Positions 44,798 to 52,249 of a stretch of DNA of 64,000 nucleotides are shown here, piece after piece. Every line of letters begins with the position of its first letter. Position 1 is the first letter of the stretch. This DNA is from CAZMVY01 sp964653435. GTDB lineage: Bacteria; Planctomycetota; Phycisphaerae; UBA1845; PWPN01. The stretch lies in contig CAZZFA010000014.1 of NCBI GenBank assembly GCA_964653435.1, positions 8,097-72,096 of the forward strand, written 5' to 3'. A program made the translations under genes and the position numbers. The notes under the pieces were generated by a model, which searched no databases, was not told the origin of the DNA, and saw nothing but the letters and a program-made list of their open reading frames with translations.

Positions 44798-45760
44798 TCA
44801 CGCGGTCCCGCCGGGTCTGGTTCGGCGTGCAGCGGGCGCGCCGTCTTCCCGCTCGAGCAGGTGATGGACGAACTGCTCCCCCCAGCGGGCGTGTACCCAC
44901 AGGTATTGGGCGGGATCAGCCAGGACGAGCCGTTCGAGCGCGCGCAGGTAGTGCGCGGTGATGAACGCCACCGGATCGTCCGCGGTTTGCCAATCCTGTT
45001 CGTGCAGCAGGTCCGAGACGACGATTTCGAACCGGAAGGCGCCGATGCGGCGTATGCCGGCGGCGGCGACGCTGGCGCCGTAGTGCATGGCCAGCAGGCC
45101 CACCGACCGCATGGCAACGGTGGGCAGGCCGAGGAACGTTTCGCAGACGCCGCGTCGCCCGGCGTGATGGTCGGCGACGATCGCCACCGTGCCCCCTGAC
45201 TGGAGAGCGTCTGCAAGGCGGGCGGCCGACCGGTCCGCCGGAAGGAGTTCGCAGCCGCTGCGGGCGCGAATGCGCCGGCGATATGCGTCGAACTCCGCGT
45301 TGGCATGCGGCCGGTAGACCACCGTGGCCCGCAATCCGTTGTAACCCAGGAATACCGGAAGCAGGTCGAAGGGTCCGTAATAGGCCGTCAGGAGAATGAC
45401 CGGGTGGTGCGCGCGTTGCGCGGCCAGGAGTGTCGCGCGATAGGGTTCGGGGATCGTGCCGCCGTAGCGTTGGTACGTGCCGGGGTGGAGCAGACGATCG
45501 GCGAGCATCAGGTCGGCGAGATTCCAGATTCGATGCCGGAACGCCTCGCGGGCGATTCGCGGCACCTCTTCGGCGGGGACGCGGCCTTCGAGGGCGGCGC
45601 GGCATTGCGCTTCGCTGCGATGCCGCACGATCGGCAGCGATGCGTAGAGCACACGGGCCAGTGCGCCGGTGATGCGATAGGCGGCTTCCGGTCCGGCGGC
45701 ACCCAGGAGGGCGGCGAGCAATCGGCGGTAGACATTGCTCAGGCGGACGACGGCGGACAT
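44798..45760 (-). CDS. LpxL/HtrB-like lysophospholipid (lipid A) acyltransferase, catalytic His replaced
   Basis: 320 residues from ATG 45760. The pattern NLADLMLADRLL, RAHHPVILLTAYYGPFD and HHAGRRGVCETFLGLPTVAMRSVG follows the LpxL/LpxM fold. The canonical H-x4-E/D catalytic motif would start at residue 127, but that position is Tyr (TAYYGPFD) with Asp132 kept. The protein may be inactive, or act with a different residue. It is coupled to the upstream tatD gene by a TGATG overlap. Lipid A-type genes are known in planctomycetes. Confidence 0.75.
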   Translation of the reverse strand: MSAVVRLSNVYRRLLAALLGAAGPEAAYRITGALARVLYASLPIVRHRSEAQCRAALEGRVPAEEVPRIAREAFRHRIWNLADLMLADRLLHPGTYQRYGGTIPEPYRATLLAAQRAHHPVILLTAYYGPFDLLPVFLGYNGLRATVVYRPHANAEFDAYRRRIRARSGCELLPADRSAARLADALQSGGTVAIVADHHAGRRGVCETFLGLPTVAMRSVGLLAMHYGASVAAAGIRRIGAFRFEIVVSDLLHEQDWQTADDPVAFITAHYLRALERLVLADPAQYLWVHARWGEQFVHHLLEREDGAPAARRTRPGGTA

Positions 45761-46560
45761 CAGTCGGCGGCCCCTGCTTGCGTCGTTGCGGGAAGCGAGA
45801 AGAAGGCACGGGCGTTTCGGGACGCCTGCGCGGCGAGTTCCTCGGCCGGGACGCCGCGCAGTGTCGCGACGAACCTCGCGATGTGCGCTACACAGGCTGG
45901 CTCGTTGGGCCGAAGGTGACGCACGGGCTCGGGCGAAAGGTACGGCGAGTCGGTTTCGAGCAGAAGACGATCGGCCGGGCACGCGGCGGCGACGGCCTGC
46001 AGCTCCGTCGATTTTCTGAATGTTACCACACCGCTGAGCGAAATCCGCCAGCCGTATTCGCTGATGCGGTCCGCCTCGGCGCGCGTGCCGGTGAAGCAGT
46101 GGAACACCACGGGCCGGTTTACGAGACCGGCCTGGCGAAGGATGGCGACGGTGTCCTCGTGCGCCTCGCGACTGTGTACGATGATCGGTCGGGCGGTTTC
46201 CCGGGCGGCCTCGAGCTGACGCGCGAAGAGATCGCGCTGGACGGCGCGGGGACTGAAGTCATAGTGGTAGTCAAGACCGATTTCCCCGACGGCCACGCAG
46301 AGCGGCTCGCTCCAGATCCGCCGGAGTTCCTCGATATCGCCCGGGCCGGCCCGGGCCGTCTCGTGCGGGTGGATGCCGGCGGCCATTCGCAGCTCCGCTC
46401 GTCGTTTCGTCAGCGCCAGTGCTGCCCGGGCGTCGGTCGCGTCGGTGGCAACGGTGATCATCTGCCGAACGCCCGCGGCCACGGCACGATCGATCACCGC
46501 GTCGACCGCCCCGGCGAAGGCTTCGGAGGTCAGGTGGCAATGCGTGTCGATCAGTTCCAT
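45760..46560 (-). CDS. tatD: TatD family metal-dependent deoxyribonuclease
   Basis: 266 residues from ATG 46560. DTHCHLTSEAF, GIHPHETA, GEIGLDYHYDF, IVHSREAHEDT, VFHCFTGT and LLETDSPYLSPEP are all TatD/YcfH metal-site blocks. The family hydrolyses DNA 3' ends and some RNAs during repair and quality control. The stop codon overlaps the start of the acyltransferase gene (TGATG). No strong ribosome site is seen. Confidence 0.93.
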   Translation of the reverse strand: MELIDTHCHLTSEAFAGAVDAVIDRAVAAGVRQMITVATDATDARAALALTKRRAELRMAAGIHPHETARAGPGDIEELRRIWSEPLCVAVGEIGLDYHYDFSPRAVQRDLFARQLEAARETARPIIVHSREAHEDTVAILRQAGLVNRPVVFHCFTGTRAEADRISEYGWRISLSGVVTFRKSTELQAVAAACPADRLLLETDSPYLSPEPVRHLRPNEPACVAHIARFVATLRGVPAEELAAQASRNARAFFSLPATTQAGAAD

Positions 46561-46881
46561 CGGACGAAGCCGGCGATCCCACGGTTCACAGGCGGGCAAC
46601 GCCCCGACTCCGCAGGGCGCCGGCCCGCGCTACGGTCGCTTTCGATTCGAGAGTTTCGTTCGGTCCCCGCCCCGTAGCGGCGACCGCCAGTAGCCCGGCG
46701 CGGGGGTCTCGCCCGCTTTCGGAACGGCGGTCTGGGAGCGGCCGCACTCCACAGTTGCCCCGACCTCAGAGCCGCGCAAGTCGCGAGTGTCTCGCGCAGT
46801 GACAGCGCACGGGTGACTGAACGTTCGCGGTGCTGCTCGCCGCATGCGAAATCGTCTCATCGAAAAACGCACCGCGGTTGC
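46561..46881. other. gene-free stretch between tatD and yraN
   Basis: About 320 bp without a supported gene. Contains CGCCCGCTTTCGGAA, similar to the motif before the short repeat near 33.8 kb, and a GCCGCATGCGAAA block also found at 34.07 kb. It looks like eroded repeat material. Confidence 0.45.
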
Positions 46882-47244
46882 TCAGAACGCATCGCGAATG
46901 TGGCGGATTTCGGTGTTGCCGTCATCCGAGCACACGATGCCGACCACGTCAAAGCGGCAGGGATACCGCCGCGCCGTCGGCGTGCTCGCCAGGTAGTATC
47001 TGGCGACACGCATCAACTGTCGTTGTTTCGCCGGATTGACCGCGCGTTCGACGTCGGCGGCCTCTTCGCTGCGACGGGTCTTTACCTCGACGAAGACGAT
47101 CGAGCGGTCGTCCAGGCTGATCAGATCGAGTTCGCCGGCGGGGCAGCGGTAATTGCGCACAACGGTGCGGTATCCGAGCTTCTCGAGAAACTTGCGGGCG
47201 AGCTTCTCGCCCCGGCGGCCCAGGTTGGCTCGGTCGTCGGCCAA
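46882..47244 (-). CDS. yraN: YraN family (UPF0102) predicted endonuclease
   Basis: About 120 residues. GRRGEKLARKFLEKLGYRTVVRNYR, AGELDLISLD and VFVEVKTRR give the D...E-x-K nuclease core of the PD-(D/E)XK-like YraN family. Start is TTG in either of two adjacent positions, 47250 or 47244; the second has GGAGG at a normal 7-base spacing, the first does not. It follows rplS in the ribosomal operon, as in many bacteria. Precise role unknown; linked to DNA uptake or processing by context. Confidence 0.85.
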   Translation of the reverse strand: MADDRANLGRRGEKLARKFLEKLGYRTVVRNYRCPAGELDLISLDDRSIVFVEVKTRRSEEAADVERAVNPAKQRQLMRVARYYLASTPTARRYPCRFDVVGIVCSDDGNTEIRHIRDAF

Positions 47245-47310
47245 CGGCAAGCCTCCGTAGTCGCAGGCAAAGAGGTCGACGGCACGGCCGTTCCCCGCCC
47301 GGAGCCGCCA

Positions 47311-47733
47311 TCACGAGCCGGCAGCAACGGGTTCCGCCGCCGTGCTCGTATGCGTTTCCGCTCCCTGCGCATCAAGGCCCGTTCGGCCACGGCGTTCGCG
47401 GAGGCGGCGCTGCTTGCCGACCCGATCGCGGAGGAAGTAGAGCTTCGCGCGGCGAACCTTGCCGCTGCGAATGACCTTGATCCCGGCGACGCTCGGCGAG
47501 TGGATCGGAAAGACGCGTTCCACTCCTTCGTTGTTCACGATGCGCCGGACCGTGAACATCTCGCCCATGCCCCTGCCCCGGCGGCCGATGACAACGCCTG
47601 TATAGGGCTGCAGCCGCTCCTTGTCGCCCTCGACGATCCGGACGGACACCGTGACGGTGTCACCGATGCGAAAACCGGGAACCTTGCTCTTGCGGCACGC
47701 GGCCTCGGCGGCCTCGATCAGCTTGTGTGACAT
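47311..47733 (-). CDS. rplS: 50S ribosomal protein L19
   Basis: 140 residues with GAAGGAG upstream. FRIGDTVTVSVRIVEGDKERLQPYTGVVIGRRGRGMGEMFTVRRI and HSPSVAGIKVIRSGKVRRAKLYFLRDRVGKQ are the L19 core. The C-terminal ~20 residues (after ERRGRTGLDAQ) are a variable Ala/Thr extension. It sits between trmD and yraN on the minus strand. Confidence 0.97.
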   Translation of the reverse strand: MSHKLIEAAEAACRKSKVPGFRIGDTVTVSVRIVEGDKERLQPYTGVVIGRRGRGMGEMFTVRRIVNNEGVERVFPIHSPSVAGIKVIRSGKVRRAKLYFLRDRVGKQRRLRERRGRTGLDAQGAETHTSTAAEPVAAGS

Positions 47734-47800
47734 CGTTCGACTCCTTCATGAACTCGCGGGCCCAGTGCCGTCGGCTTCGTCGGCCGGTGCGGGCCGTAGC

Positions 47801-48481
47801 TTACTTCTCCAGCAGATCCGGGCGCCTCGACCGCGTGATCGCGTCCTGCTGTCCGCGGCGCCACTCGGCGATCCTGCCGTGATCGCCGGACAACAGTACC
47901 TCCGGCACGCTCATTCCGCGGAACTCCCGCGGCCGGGTGTACTGCGGATACTCCAGTCTGTTTCCCCGGAATGATTCGGTCGCCGCCGAATTCTCGTCGC
48001 CGAGCGCCCCGGGGAGCAATCGCACGACCGCGTCGATCAGCACGGCGGCGGCCGGCTCTCCGCCCGACAGAACATAATCCCCGATCGAGATCTCGCGGGG
48101 GGCCAGCCCGTCGATGATCCGCTGGTCGAATCCCTCGTAGTGCCCGCAAAGGACGAGCAGCCGCGATTCGCGCGCGAGCGATTCGACCATCGCCTGGGTC
48201 AGCCGTTCTCCCTGTGGCGTCAGGAGGATGCGTGTCGCCGGCCGCGGATCGAGCGCCTCGACATGCTCAACGGCGTCGAAGACCGGCCCGCACATGAGCA
48301 CCATCCCGGGGCCGCCGCCGAAGGGCTTGTCATCTACGCTCTGGTGCCGGTCGGTGGCGAAATCCCGGATCTGTGTGCACACGATGTCCACGATGCCGGC
48401 CCGACGGGCGCGGCCGACGATGCTGGCCGAAAAGAACGGCTCGAGCATCTCCGGGAACAACGTGAGCACGTCGATACGCAT
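47801..48481 (-). CDS. trmD: tRNA (guanine-N1-)-methyltransferase
   Basis: 226 residues from ATG 48481. MRIDVLTLFPEMLEPFFSAS, KPFGGGPGMVLM, CGHYEGFDQRI and SIGDYVLSGGEPAAAVLIDAVVRLLPG are the TrmD SPOUT-knot motifs, with the catalytic Asp in FRGNRLEYPQYTRP context. It methylates G37 of tRNAs to maintain reading frame. Starts 36 bp after rpsP. Confidence 0.97.
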   Translation of the reverse strand: MRIDVLTLFPEMLEPFFSASIVGRARRAGIVDIVCTQIRDFATDRHQSVDDKPFGGGPGMVLMCGPVFDAVEHVEALDPRPATRILLTPQGERLTQAMVESLARESRLLVLCGHYEGFDQRIIDGLAPREISIGDYVLSGGEPAAAVLIDAVVRLLPGALGDENSAATESFRGNRLEYPQYTRPREFRGMSVPEVLLSGDHGRIAEWRRGQQDAITRSRRPDLLEK

Positions 48482-48516
48482 GGTCGTCGGGTAAGGCGAT
48501 GCCGTGTCGCCGCCAT

Positions 48517-48795
48517 CTACGCCGTGGCCTCCGCCTTCGCGGGCTTCACGGTAATCCCGCCGCGCCGAAGCAGCTCGCTTACCGTCTGGCTCGGAAGCGC
48601 CCCGGCCCGAAGCCAGTGCTCGATGCGTTCCTTCTTGAGCACCAGTTGCCGGGCCGGATCCTTGCAACCGGGATCGTAGACGCCCAGTTCCTCGATCGCC
48701 CGGCTGTCGCGAGCGGCACGGCCGTCGAACGCCCCCAGGCGGAAACATGCCCGGTTTCGTCGGCCTGTCCTCTTCAATCGCAATCTGACCGCCAC
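48517..48795 (-). CDS. rpsP: 30S ribosomal protein S16
   Basis: 92 residues from a GTG start with GAGGAG upstream. AVRLRLKRTGRRNRACFRLGAFDGRAARDSRAIEELGVYDP is the S16 N-terminal core, and LPSQTVSELLRRGG is a conserved C-terminal motif. First gene of the operon. The rimM gene, which usually lies between rpsP and trmD, is absent. Confidence 0.97.
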   Translation of the reverse strand: MAVRLRLKRTGRRNRACFRLGAFDGRAARDSRAIEELGVYDPGCKDPARQLVLKKERIEHWLRAGALPSQTVSELLRRGGITVKPAKAEATA

Positions 48796-49104
48796 AGTTC
48801 ACTCCTCATGGTTGGCCCGCCGCTTCGAGCGCGACGGCGAGCCCATCATTATACCGCAAGAGCCGTTGTCCGCAACCGGCGACGTCCCGCTTTGCTCCGC
48901 GGGGGGCTGGAGTCTGTGTTTGCCGGGGCAGGGAGGACGGCGGCCGGTCCGATCCCTGCGTCCCGCGCGGGTTTCCGGGGGCCGGGCGCGACGGAGACCA
49001 CCGGCCGTATGCGTCCCTAACTACATTGTGTGCCGTACCTTACAATCGCAGGCCGCGGTGCCGCGATCACTGACGCGATTCGCGGCGACGGCGGTGCCTT
49101 CTGT
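48796..49104. other. upstream region of the rpsP operon
   Basis: 309 bp. Contains the rpsP promoter (48848-48875); the rest is GC-rich and I see no gene. The 3' end of the MetG-C-like gene lies at the right border. Confidence 0.6.
48848..48875 (-). promoter_or_regulatory. sigma-70 promoter of the rpsP-trmD-rplS-yraN operon
   Basis: On the minus strand: TTGCGG (48875-48870), 16 bp, perfect TATAAT (48853-48848). The 5' leader is ~45 nucleotides. Confidence 0.7.
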
Positions 49105-49449
49105 TTAACTGACTTTGCTGCCCGGCTCGATCTCCGCGTCGGGCTGGAGGAGGATGATACGGCTGTGGTCCGGCGTGCTGGCTGCCAGCAGCATGCCTTG
49201 GCTTTCCATTCCCCGCATCATTCGTGGGGCAAGGTTCGCGACCACGATAATCAGACGTCCGACCAGCGATGCCGGGTCGTAGTGTCCCTTGATTCCGGCA
49301 CAGAGCTGCCGCTGCTCGGTTCCCAGGTCTACCTTGAGTACCAGGAGCTTGTCCGCGTTGGGGTGAGCAACGCATTCCAGTACGCGCGCGACGCGCAGGT
49401 CGATCCTCGAAAACTCGTCGAACGAAATGGTGGTCGGCACCTCAGGCAT
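49105..49449 (-). CDS. tRNA-binding (MetG C-terminal/EMAP-like) domain protein
   Basis: 114 residues. SFDEFSRIDLRVARVLECVAHPNADKLLVLKVDLG, KGHYDPASLVGRLIIVVANLAPRMMRGMESQGMLLAAS and the final EIEPGSKV are the OB-fold tRNA-binding domain found at the C-terminus of methionyl-tRNA synthetase, here stand-alone (CsaA/MetG-beta-like). It may act with a separately encoded MetRS as a tRNA-binding subunit or as a chaperone. Confidence 0.88.
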   Translation of the reverse strand: MPEVPTTISFDEFSRIDLRVARVLECVAHPNADKLLVLKVDLGTEQRQLCAGIKGHYDPASLVGRLIIVVANLAPRMMRGMESQGMLLAASTPDHSRIILLQPDAEIEPGSKVS

Positions 49450-49629
49450 TAGCGTGTCCTCCCGGCCGATCGCGGCCGGTCGGCAATCTACAGGGTATCG
49501 TCATATTCGTAAAGGCCCAGCGGCCATGCTCTGGGCTGCGTCCGGGGCAAGGGTGGTGTTCGCGGGTGTCGTCCGGCGGGCCGCCTCCGGGCGCGCGAAA
49601 AAAAAACGCGAAGCGGCCGGTTTTCCCTC

Positions 49630-49657
49630 TTGACTCCTATAGGAGCGTATGTACACT
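49630..49657 (+). promoter_or_regulatory. sigma-70 promoter of the RHH-ABC-GTPase-FeS unit
   Basis: TTGACT (49630-49635), 16 bp, TACACT (49652-49657). The start of transcription would fall near 49664, about 20 nucleotides before ATG 49685. Confidence 0.6.
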
Positions 49658-49667
49658 CCTATAGGAG
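49634..49667. promoter_or_regulatory. twin perfect palindromes, candidate operator
   Basis: CTCCTATAGGAG occurs at 49634-49645 and again at 49656-49667, exactly 22 bp apart (about two DNA turns). The first overlaps the end of the -35 and the second overlaps the -10 and start site. The spacing, symmetry and the adjacent ribbon-helix-helix gene make a self-regulating operator likely. Confidence 0.72.
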
Positions 49668-49684
49668 TATACCGGGAGAAGCCG

Positions 49685-49930
49685 ATGCCAGGCAGAAGGC
49701 CAGGCAAAGCCAGGGCCGTGACACTCAAGATTCCCGGCGAGTTGTACCGGAACCTCGCGAAGGTCATCGAGGGTACGGGCTTCCGGAGCGTAACCGAATT
49801 CGCCATCTACGTCCTTCGCGACGTGGCGGCCGGCGGCAGGCTTGACGCAAGCGAAGGCGCGCCGGGCCTGACGGCGCGTGAGATCGAGGCGATCCGGCAG
49901 CGGCTCCGGGCACTCGGCTACATCGAGTAG
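49685..49930 (+). CDS. ribbon-helix-helix (CopG-like) transcriptional regulator
   Basis: 81 residues from ATG 49685 (GGGAGAAG upstream). Residues 11-16 (AVTLKI) form the DNA-binding strand, 17-30 helix A (PGELYRNLAKVIEG) and 34-48 helix B (RSVTEFAIYVLRDVA), a classic RHH arrangement; the basic N-terminus (PGRRPGKAR) contacts DNA. The C-terminus (LTAREIEAIRQRLRALGYIE) is an extra helix that may dimerise or sense a ligand. With two palindromes over its own promoter it is probably an autorepressor of the three downstream genes. Which signal it senses is unknown. Confidence 0.8.
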   Translation: MPGRRPGKARAVTLKIPGELYRNLAKVIEGTGFRSVTEFAIYVLRDVAAGGRLDASEGAPGLTAREIEAIRQRLRALGYIE

Positions 49931-50007
49931 TCCGGCGGGAGAACGCCGGCGCGCAACAGACGCCGCGCGGGATGCGGGGAAGGTCTGCGCGCAAAGGAGG
50001 CATACAC

Positions 50008-50853
50008 ATGGAGATCGGTGAGCTGAGGATTCTGGGCGGCCGCGCCAGGAACGGCGAGAGGGAGCCTGTGAGCGAGGTGGTGCTGCGGATGGGAGATGTG
50101 GTCAGCATCGTAGGCCCGACGGGCTCGGGCAAGAGCACGCTCCTCAATGACCTTGAGCTGTACGCCGACGGCAGCACGCCCTCGGGGAGGCGCGTGCTCA
50201 TCAACGGCTCACCCCCGCCGATGGAACTCGCGGAAGACCCTTCACAGAACCCGATCGCCCGGATCACACAACACACGAACTTCCTGTCGGATTTCCCCGT
50301 GCAGCGGTTTCTGGAAACGCACGCAAGAATCCGGCGCAGTGGCCGGGATGAAACCGCCGTGGAGGAGACGCTGCGTTTTGCGAACCAGCTCACGGGCGAG
50401 CCGATTGCGCCCGAGACCGCCATGACCGAACTGTCAGGCGGCCAGACCCGGGCCCTGCTGATCGCGGATGCCGTCGTCATCGGCCACTCGCCGATCATCC
50501 TTCTCGATGAGATCGAGAATGCGGGTATTCACCGCACGAAGGCCCTCGATCTGCTCAGACGGTATCGCAAGATGTTCGTCTTCGTCACACACGACCCGCG
50601 GATCGCGCTTCTTTCCAGTTTCCGGATCGTCCTGAGAAACGGCGGCATGCAGAACGTCATCGTGACGGATGACGAGGAGAAACGGGTCGGGGAGGAGATC
50701 GGGAAGCTGGACGATCTCCTGCTGGATTTCCGCGGCCGAATCCGCGCGGGCGAGCAGATTACCGAACGGATTCTCGAAGAGAGACTGTGGGCCCTCGGCC
50801 GCGTCGCCCGACGGGCCGCAGTCCCGGCCTTTCGACGTGGAGAGTCGCCATGA
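50008..50853 (+). CDS. ABC-type ATPase without a permease partner
   Basis: 281 residues from ATG 50008 (AAAGGAGG upstream). Walker A GPTGSGKS (36-43), Q-loop Gln88 in ARITQHTNF, signature LSGGQ (142-146), Walker B ILLDE (164-168) and His195 in VTHDPR are all intact, so it should hydrolyse ATP. There is a C-terminal extension (~205-281) rich in charged residues (KRVGEEIGKLDDLLLDFRGRIRAGEQITERILEE). No transmembrane gene is near, pointing to a soluble ABC protein that powers a conformational change in a partner. The stop overlaps the GTPase start (ATGA). Confidence 0.88.
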   Translation: MEIGELRILGGRARNGEREPVSEVVLRMGDVVSIVGPTGSGKSTLLNDLELYADGSTPSGRRVLINGSPPPMELAEDPSQNPIARITQHTNFLSDFPVQRFLETHARIRRSGRDETAVEETLRFANQLTGEPIAPETAMTELSGGQTRALLIADAVVIGHSPIILLDEIENAGIHRTKALDLLRRYRKMFVFVTHDPRIALLSSFRIVLRNGGMQNVIVTDDEEKRVGEEIGKLDDLLLDFRGRIRAGEQITERILEERLWALGRVARRAAVPAFRRGESP

Positions 50854-51548
50854 GAGTCGTTATTTGCGCAGGTCCTCCGACCAGCGGGAAGACCACCGTG
50901 CTGAAACACGCGGCCCGCCGGCTGCTCGATCGCGGACATCACCTGGCGTATCTGAAGATCGACGTCCAGTACGCTGACGAGGACGAGATGTTCGCGTCTG
51001 CCCTCGGTATCCCGGCGCGGAAGGTGTACTCGGGGGACCTGTGCCCCGATCACTGCAACGTCATCGTGCTGGGCGACGCGGTTCGCTGGGCTGGCGAGCG
51101 AAGGGCCGATGTGCTGCTCGTGGAGACGGCGGGGTTGTGTCTGCGCTGCTCGCCGTACATCGAAAGCGCCCTGGGCATCGTCGTGATCGAGGCCACCAGC
51201 GGCATGAACCTGCCCCGGAAGATCGGTCCGATGCTTTCGCTGGCCGACGTGGCCGTCGTTACGAAGATCGACCTCGTGTCGCAGGCAGAGCGTGAGGTGC
51301 TGCGCGCGAACATCCAGGAAGCCGCCGGCGCCGTCGTCATCGAAAGCGATGCGCTGCGTGGTATCAACATCGAGCAGATCGTTCGGCGTATCGAGGCAGT
51401 GGGCGAGCTGGTGCCTCCGATGCTGCTGCGCGGCAATCCCCCGGTCGGCACCTGCACGATCTGCGTGGGAAAGAAGGAGATCGGCAAGGACGCCCACTTC
51501 GGCGTGTTGCGAACACTGGAATCGGATGTCTTCTACAGAGGAGAATGA
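50850..51548 (+). CDS. cysteine-rich P-loop GTPase of the CobW/HypB type
   Basis: 232 residues from ATG 50850, overlapping the ABC gene stop. P-loop GPPTSGKT (8-15), LKIDVQYADEDEMF (switch region), VETAG (91-95, Walker B) and VVTKIDLV (guanine-specific TKID). Three cysteine pairs stand out: Cys65/Cys69 (CPDHC), Cys97/Cys100 (CLRC) and Cys202/Cys205 (CTIC). G3E GTPases of this kind deliver metals (Ni, Co, Zn) to enzymes. Here the cysteines may bind the metal or a cluster. Not a plain CobW: the typical GCxCC motif is absent. Confidence 0.82.
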   Translation: MRVVICAGPPTSGKTTVLKHAARRLLDRGHHLAYLKIDVQYADEDEMFASALGIPARKVYSGDLCPDHCNVIVLGDAVRWAGERRADVLLVETAGLCLRCSPYIESALGIVVIEATSGMNLPRKIGPMLSLADVAVVTKIDLVSQAEREVLRANIQEAAGAVVIESDALRGINIEQIVRRIEAVGELVPPMLLRGNPPVGTCTICVGKKEIGKDAHFGVLRTLESDVFYRGE

Positions 51549-52210
51549 CGATGCCGGATACGAAGGAGATTCTGAACGCATTGCCCGGCAAGGATTGTGG
51601 CGGCTGCGGGTGCAGGACGTGCGCCGCGTTTGCGGAGGTGGTGGCCGTCGACCCGGGCGCCGTCAGCCGGTGTATCCACACGAAAGGCGTTGCGGCCCGT
51701 CGGGCCGGCCGCGCGGCCGAGCAATTCGCTGAGGCGGATATCACATGGAGAGACCACCTCGGCCGGGAATACGACTTCATCCTCGACAAGTTTCCGGGTG
51801 AGGAAGGTCCGCGGGAGACGATCATTCCTTTCAATCCCGCCAACGTCGAGAAACTCGGAATTCGCAAGGGCGACGTGCTCTACGGCCGGCCCGGCTGGAT
51901 CTCGTGCGGCTGCCCTGTGACGCACTGCGGCGTCGTTGTGGAGGAGCCGGACTACTTCAACGGTACGCTGGTCTGGTGCATCGTGGGGCCGATGGCGGCG
52001 CGACAGCGCGGCATTTCCATCGGCGGCTACAACACGACCGCGTACGAGGGCCTGGTACGACATACGAGGCAGGAACTGCGGATCGGGCGCCGATACTACT
52101 TCCTGCCCCGTTACTGCATGCTGCAATGGCGTCACTGCGGCCTTGTCAACTCGCTGGGCAGGACCCCGGACGGTCTGCGCGTGCGGATCGAGGGATTGTG
52201 GATCGCTTGA
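51545..52210 (+). CDS. 4Fe-4S (PF04060-like) protein
   Basis: 221 residues from ATG 51545, overlapping the GTPase stop (ATGA); ATG 51551 is possible. The N-terminus has exactly C-x2-C-x4-C-x16-C (Cys18, 21, 26, 43; an extra Cys23 lies in between), the four-cysteine domain found in RnfB and the corrinoid iron-sulphur protein large subunit. Residues ~90-221 form a second domain with more cysteines (Cys121, 123, 128, 145 and two further) around WISCGCPVTHCGVVVEE. No membrane segment or signal. The operon with an ABC ATPase and a metal-type GTPase suggests an electron-transfer or cofactor-handling role (inference). Confidence 0.8.
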   Translation: MTMPDTKEILNALPGKDCGGCGCRTCAAFAEVVAVDPGAVSRCIHTKGVAARRAGRAAEQFAEADITWRDHLGREYDFILDKFPGEEGPRETIIPFNPANVEKLGIRKGDVLYGRPGWISCGCPVTHCGVVVEEPDYFNGTLVWCIVGPMAARQRGISIGGYNTTAYEGLVRHTRQELRIGRRYYFLPRYCMLQWRHCGLVNSLGRTPDGLRVRIEGLWIA

Positions 52211-52249
52211 CCCGGCACGCGGAAGGTCCGCTTTGTATGTGCCCCGGCG

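Noticed and set aside
49634..50853. RHH gene plus ABC gene as a toxin-antitoxin pair
   Set aside because: The downstream protein is a full ABC ATPase in an operon with a GTPase and an Fe-S protein, not a toxin. The RHH alone is a plain regulator.
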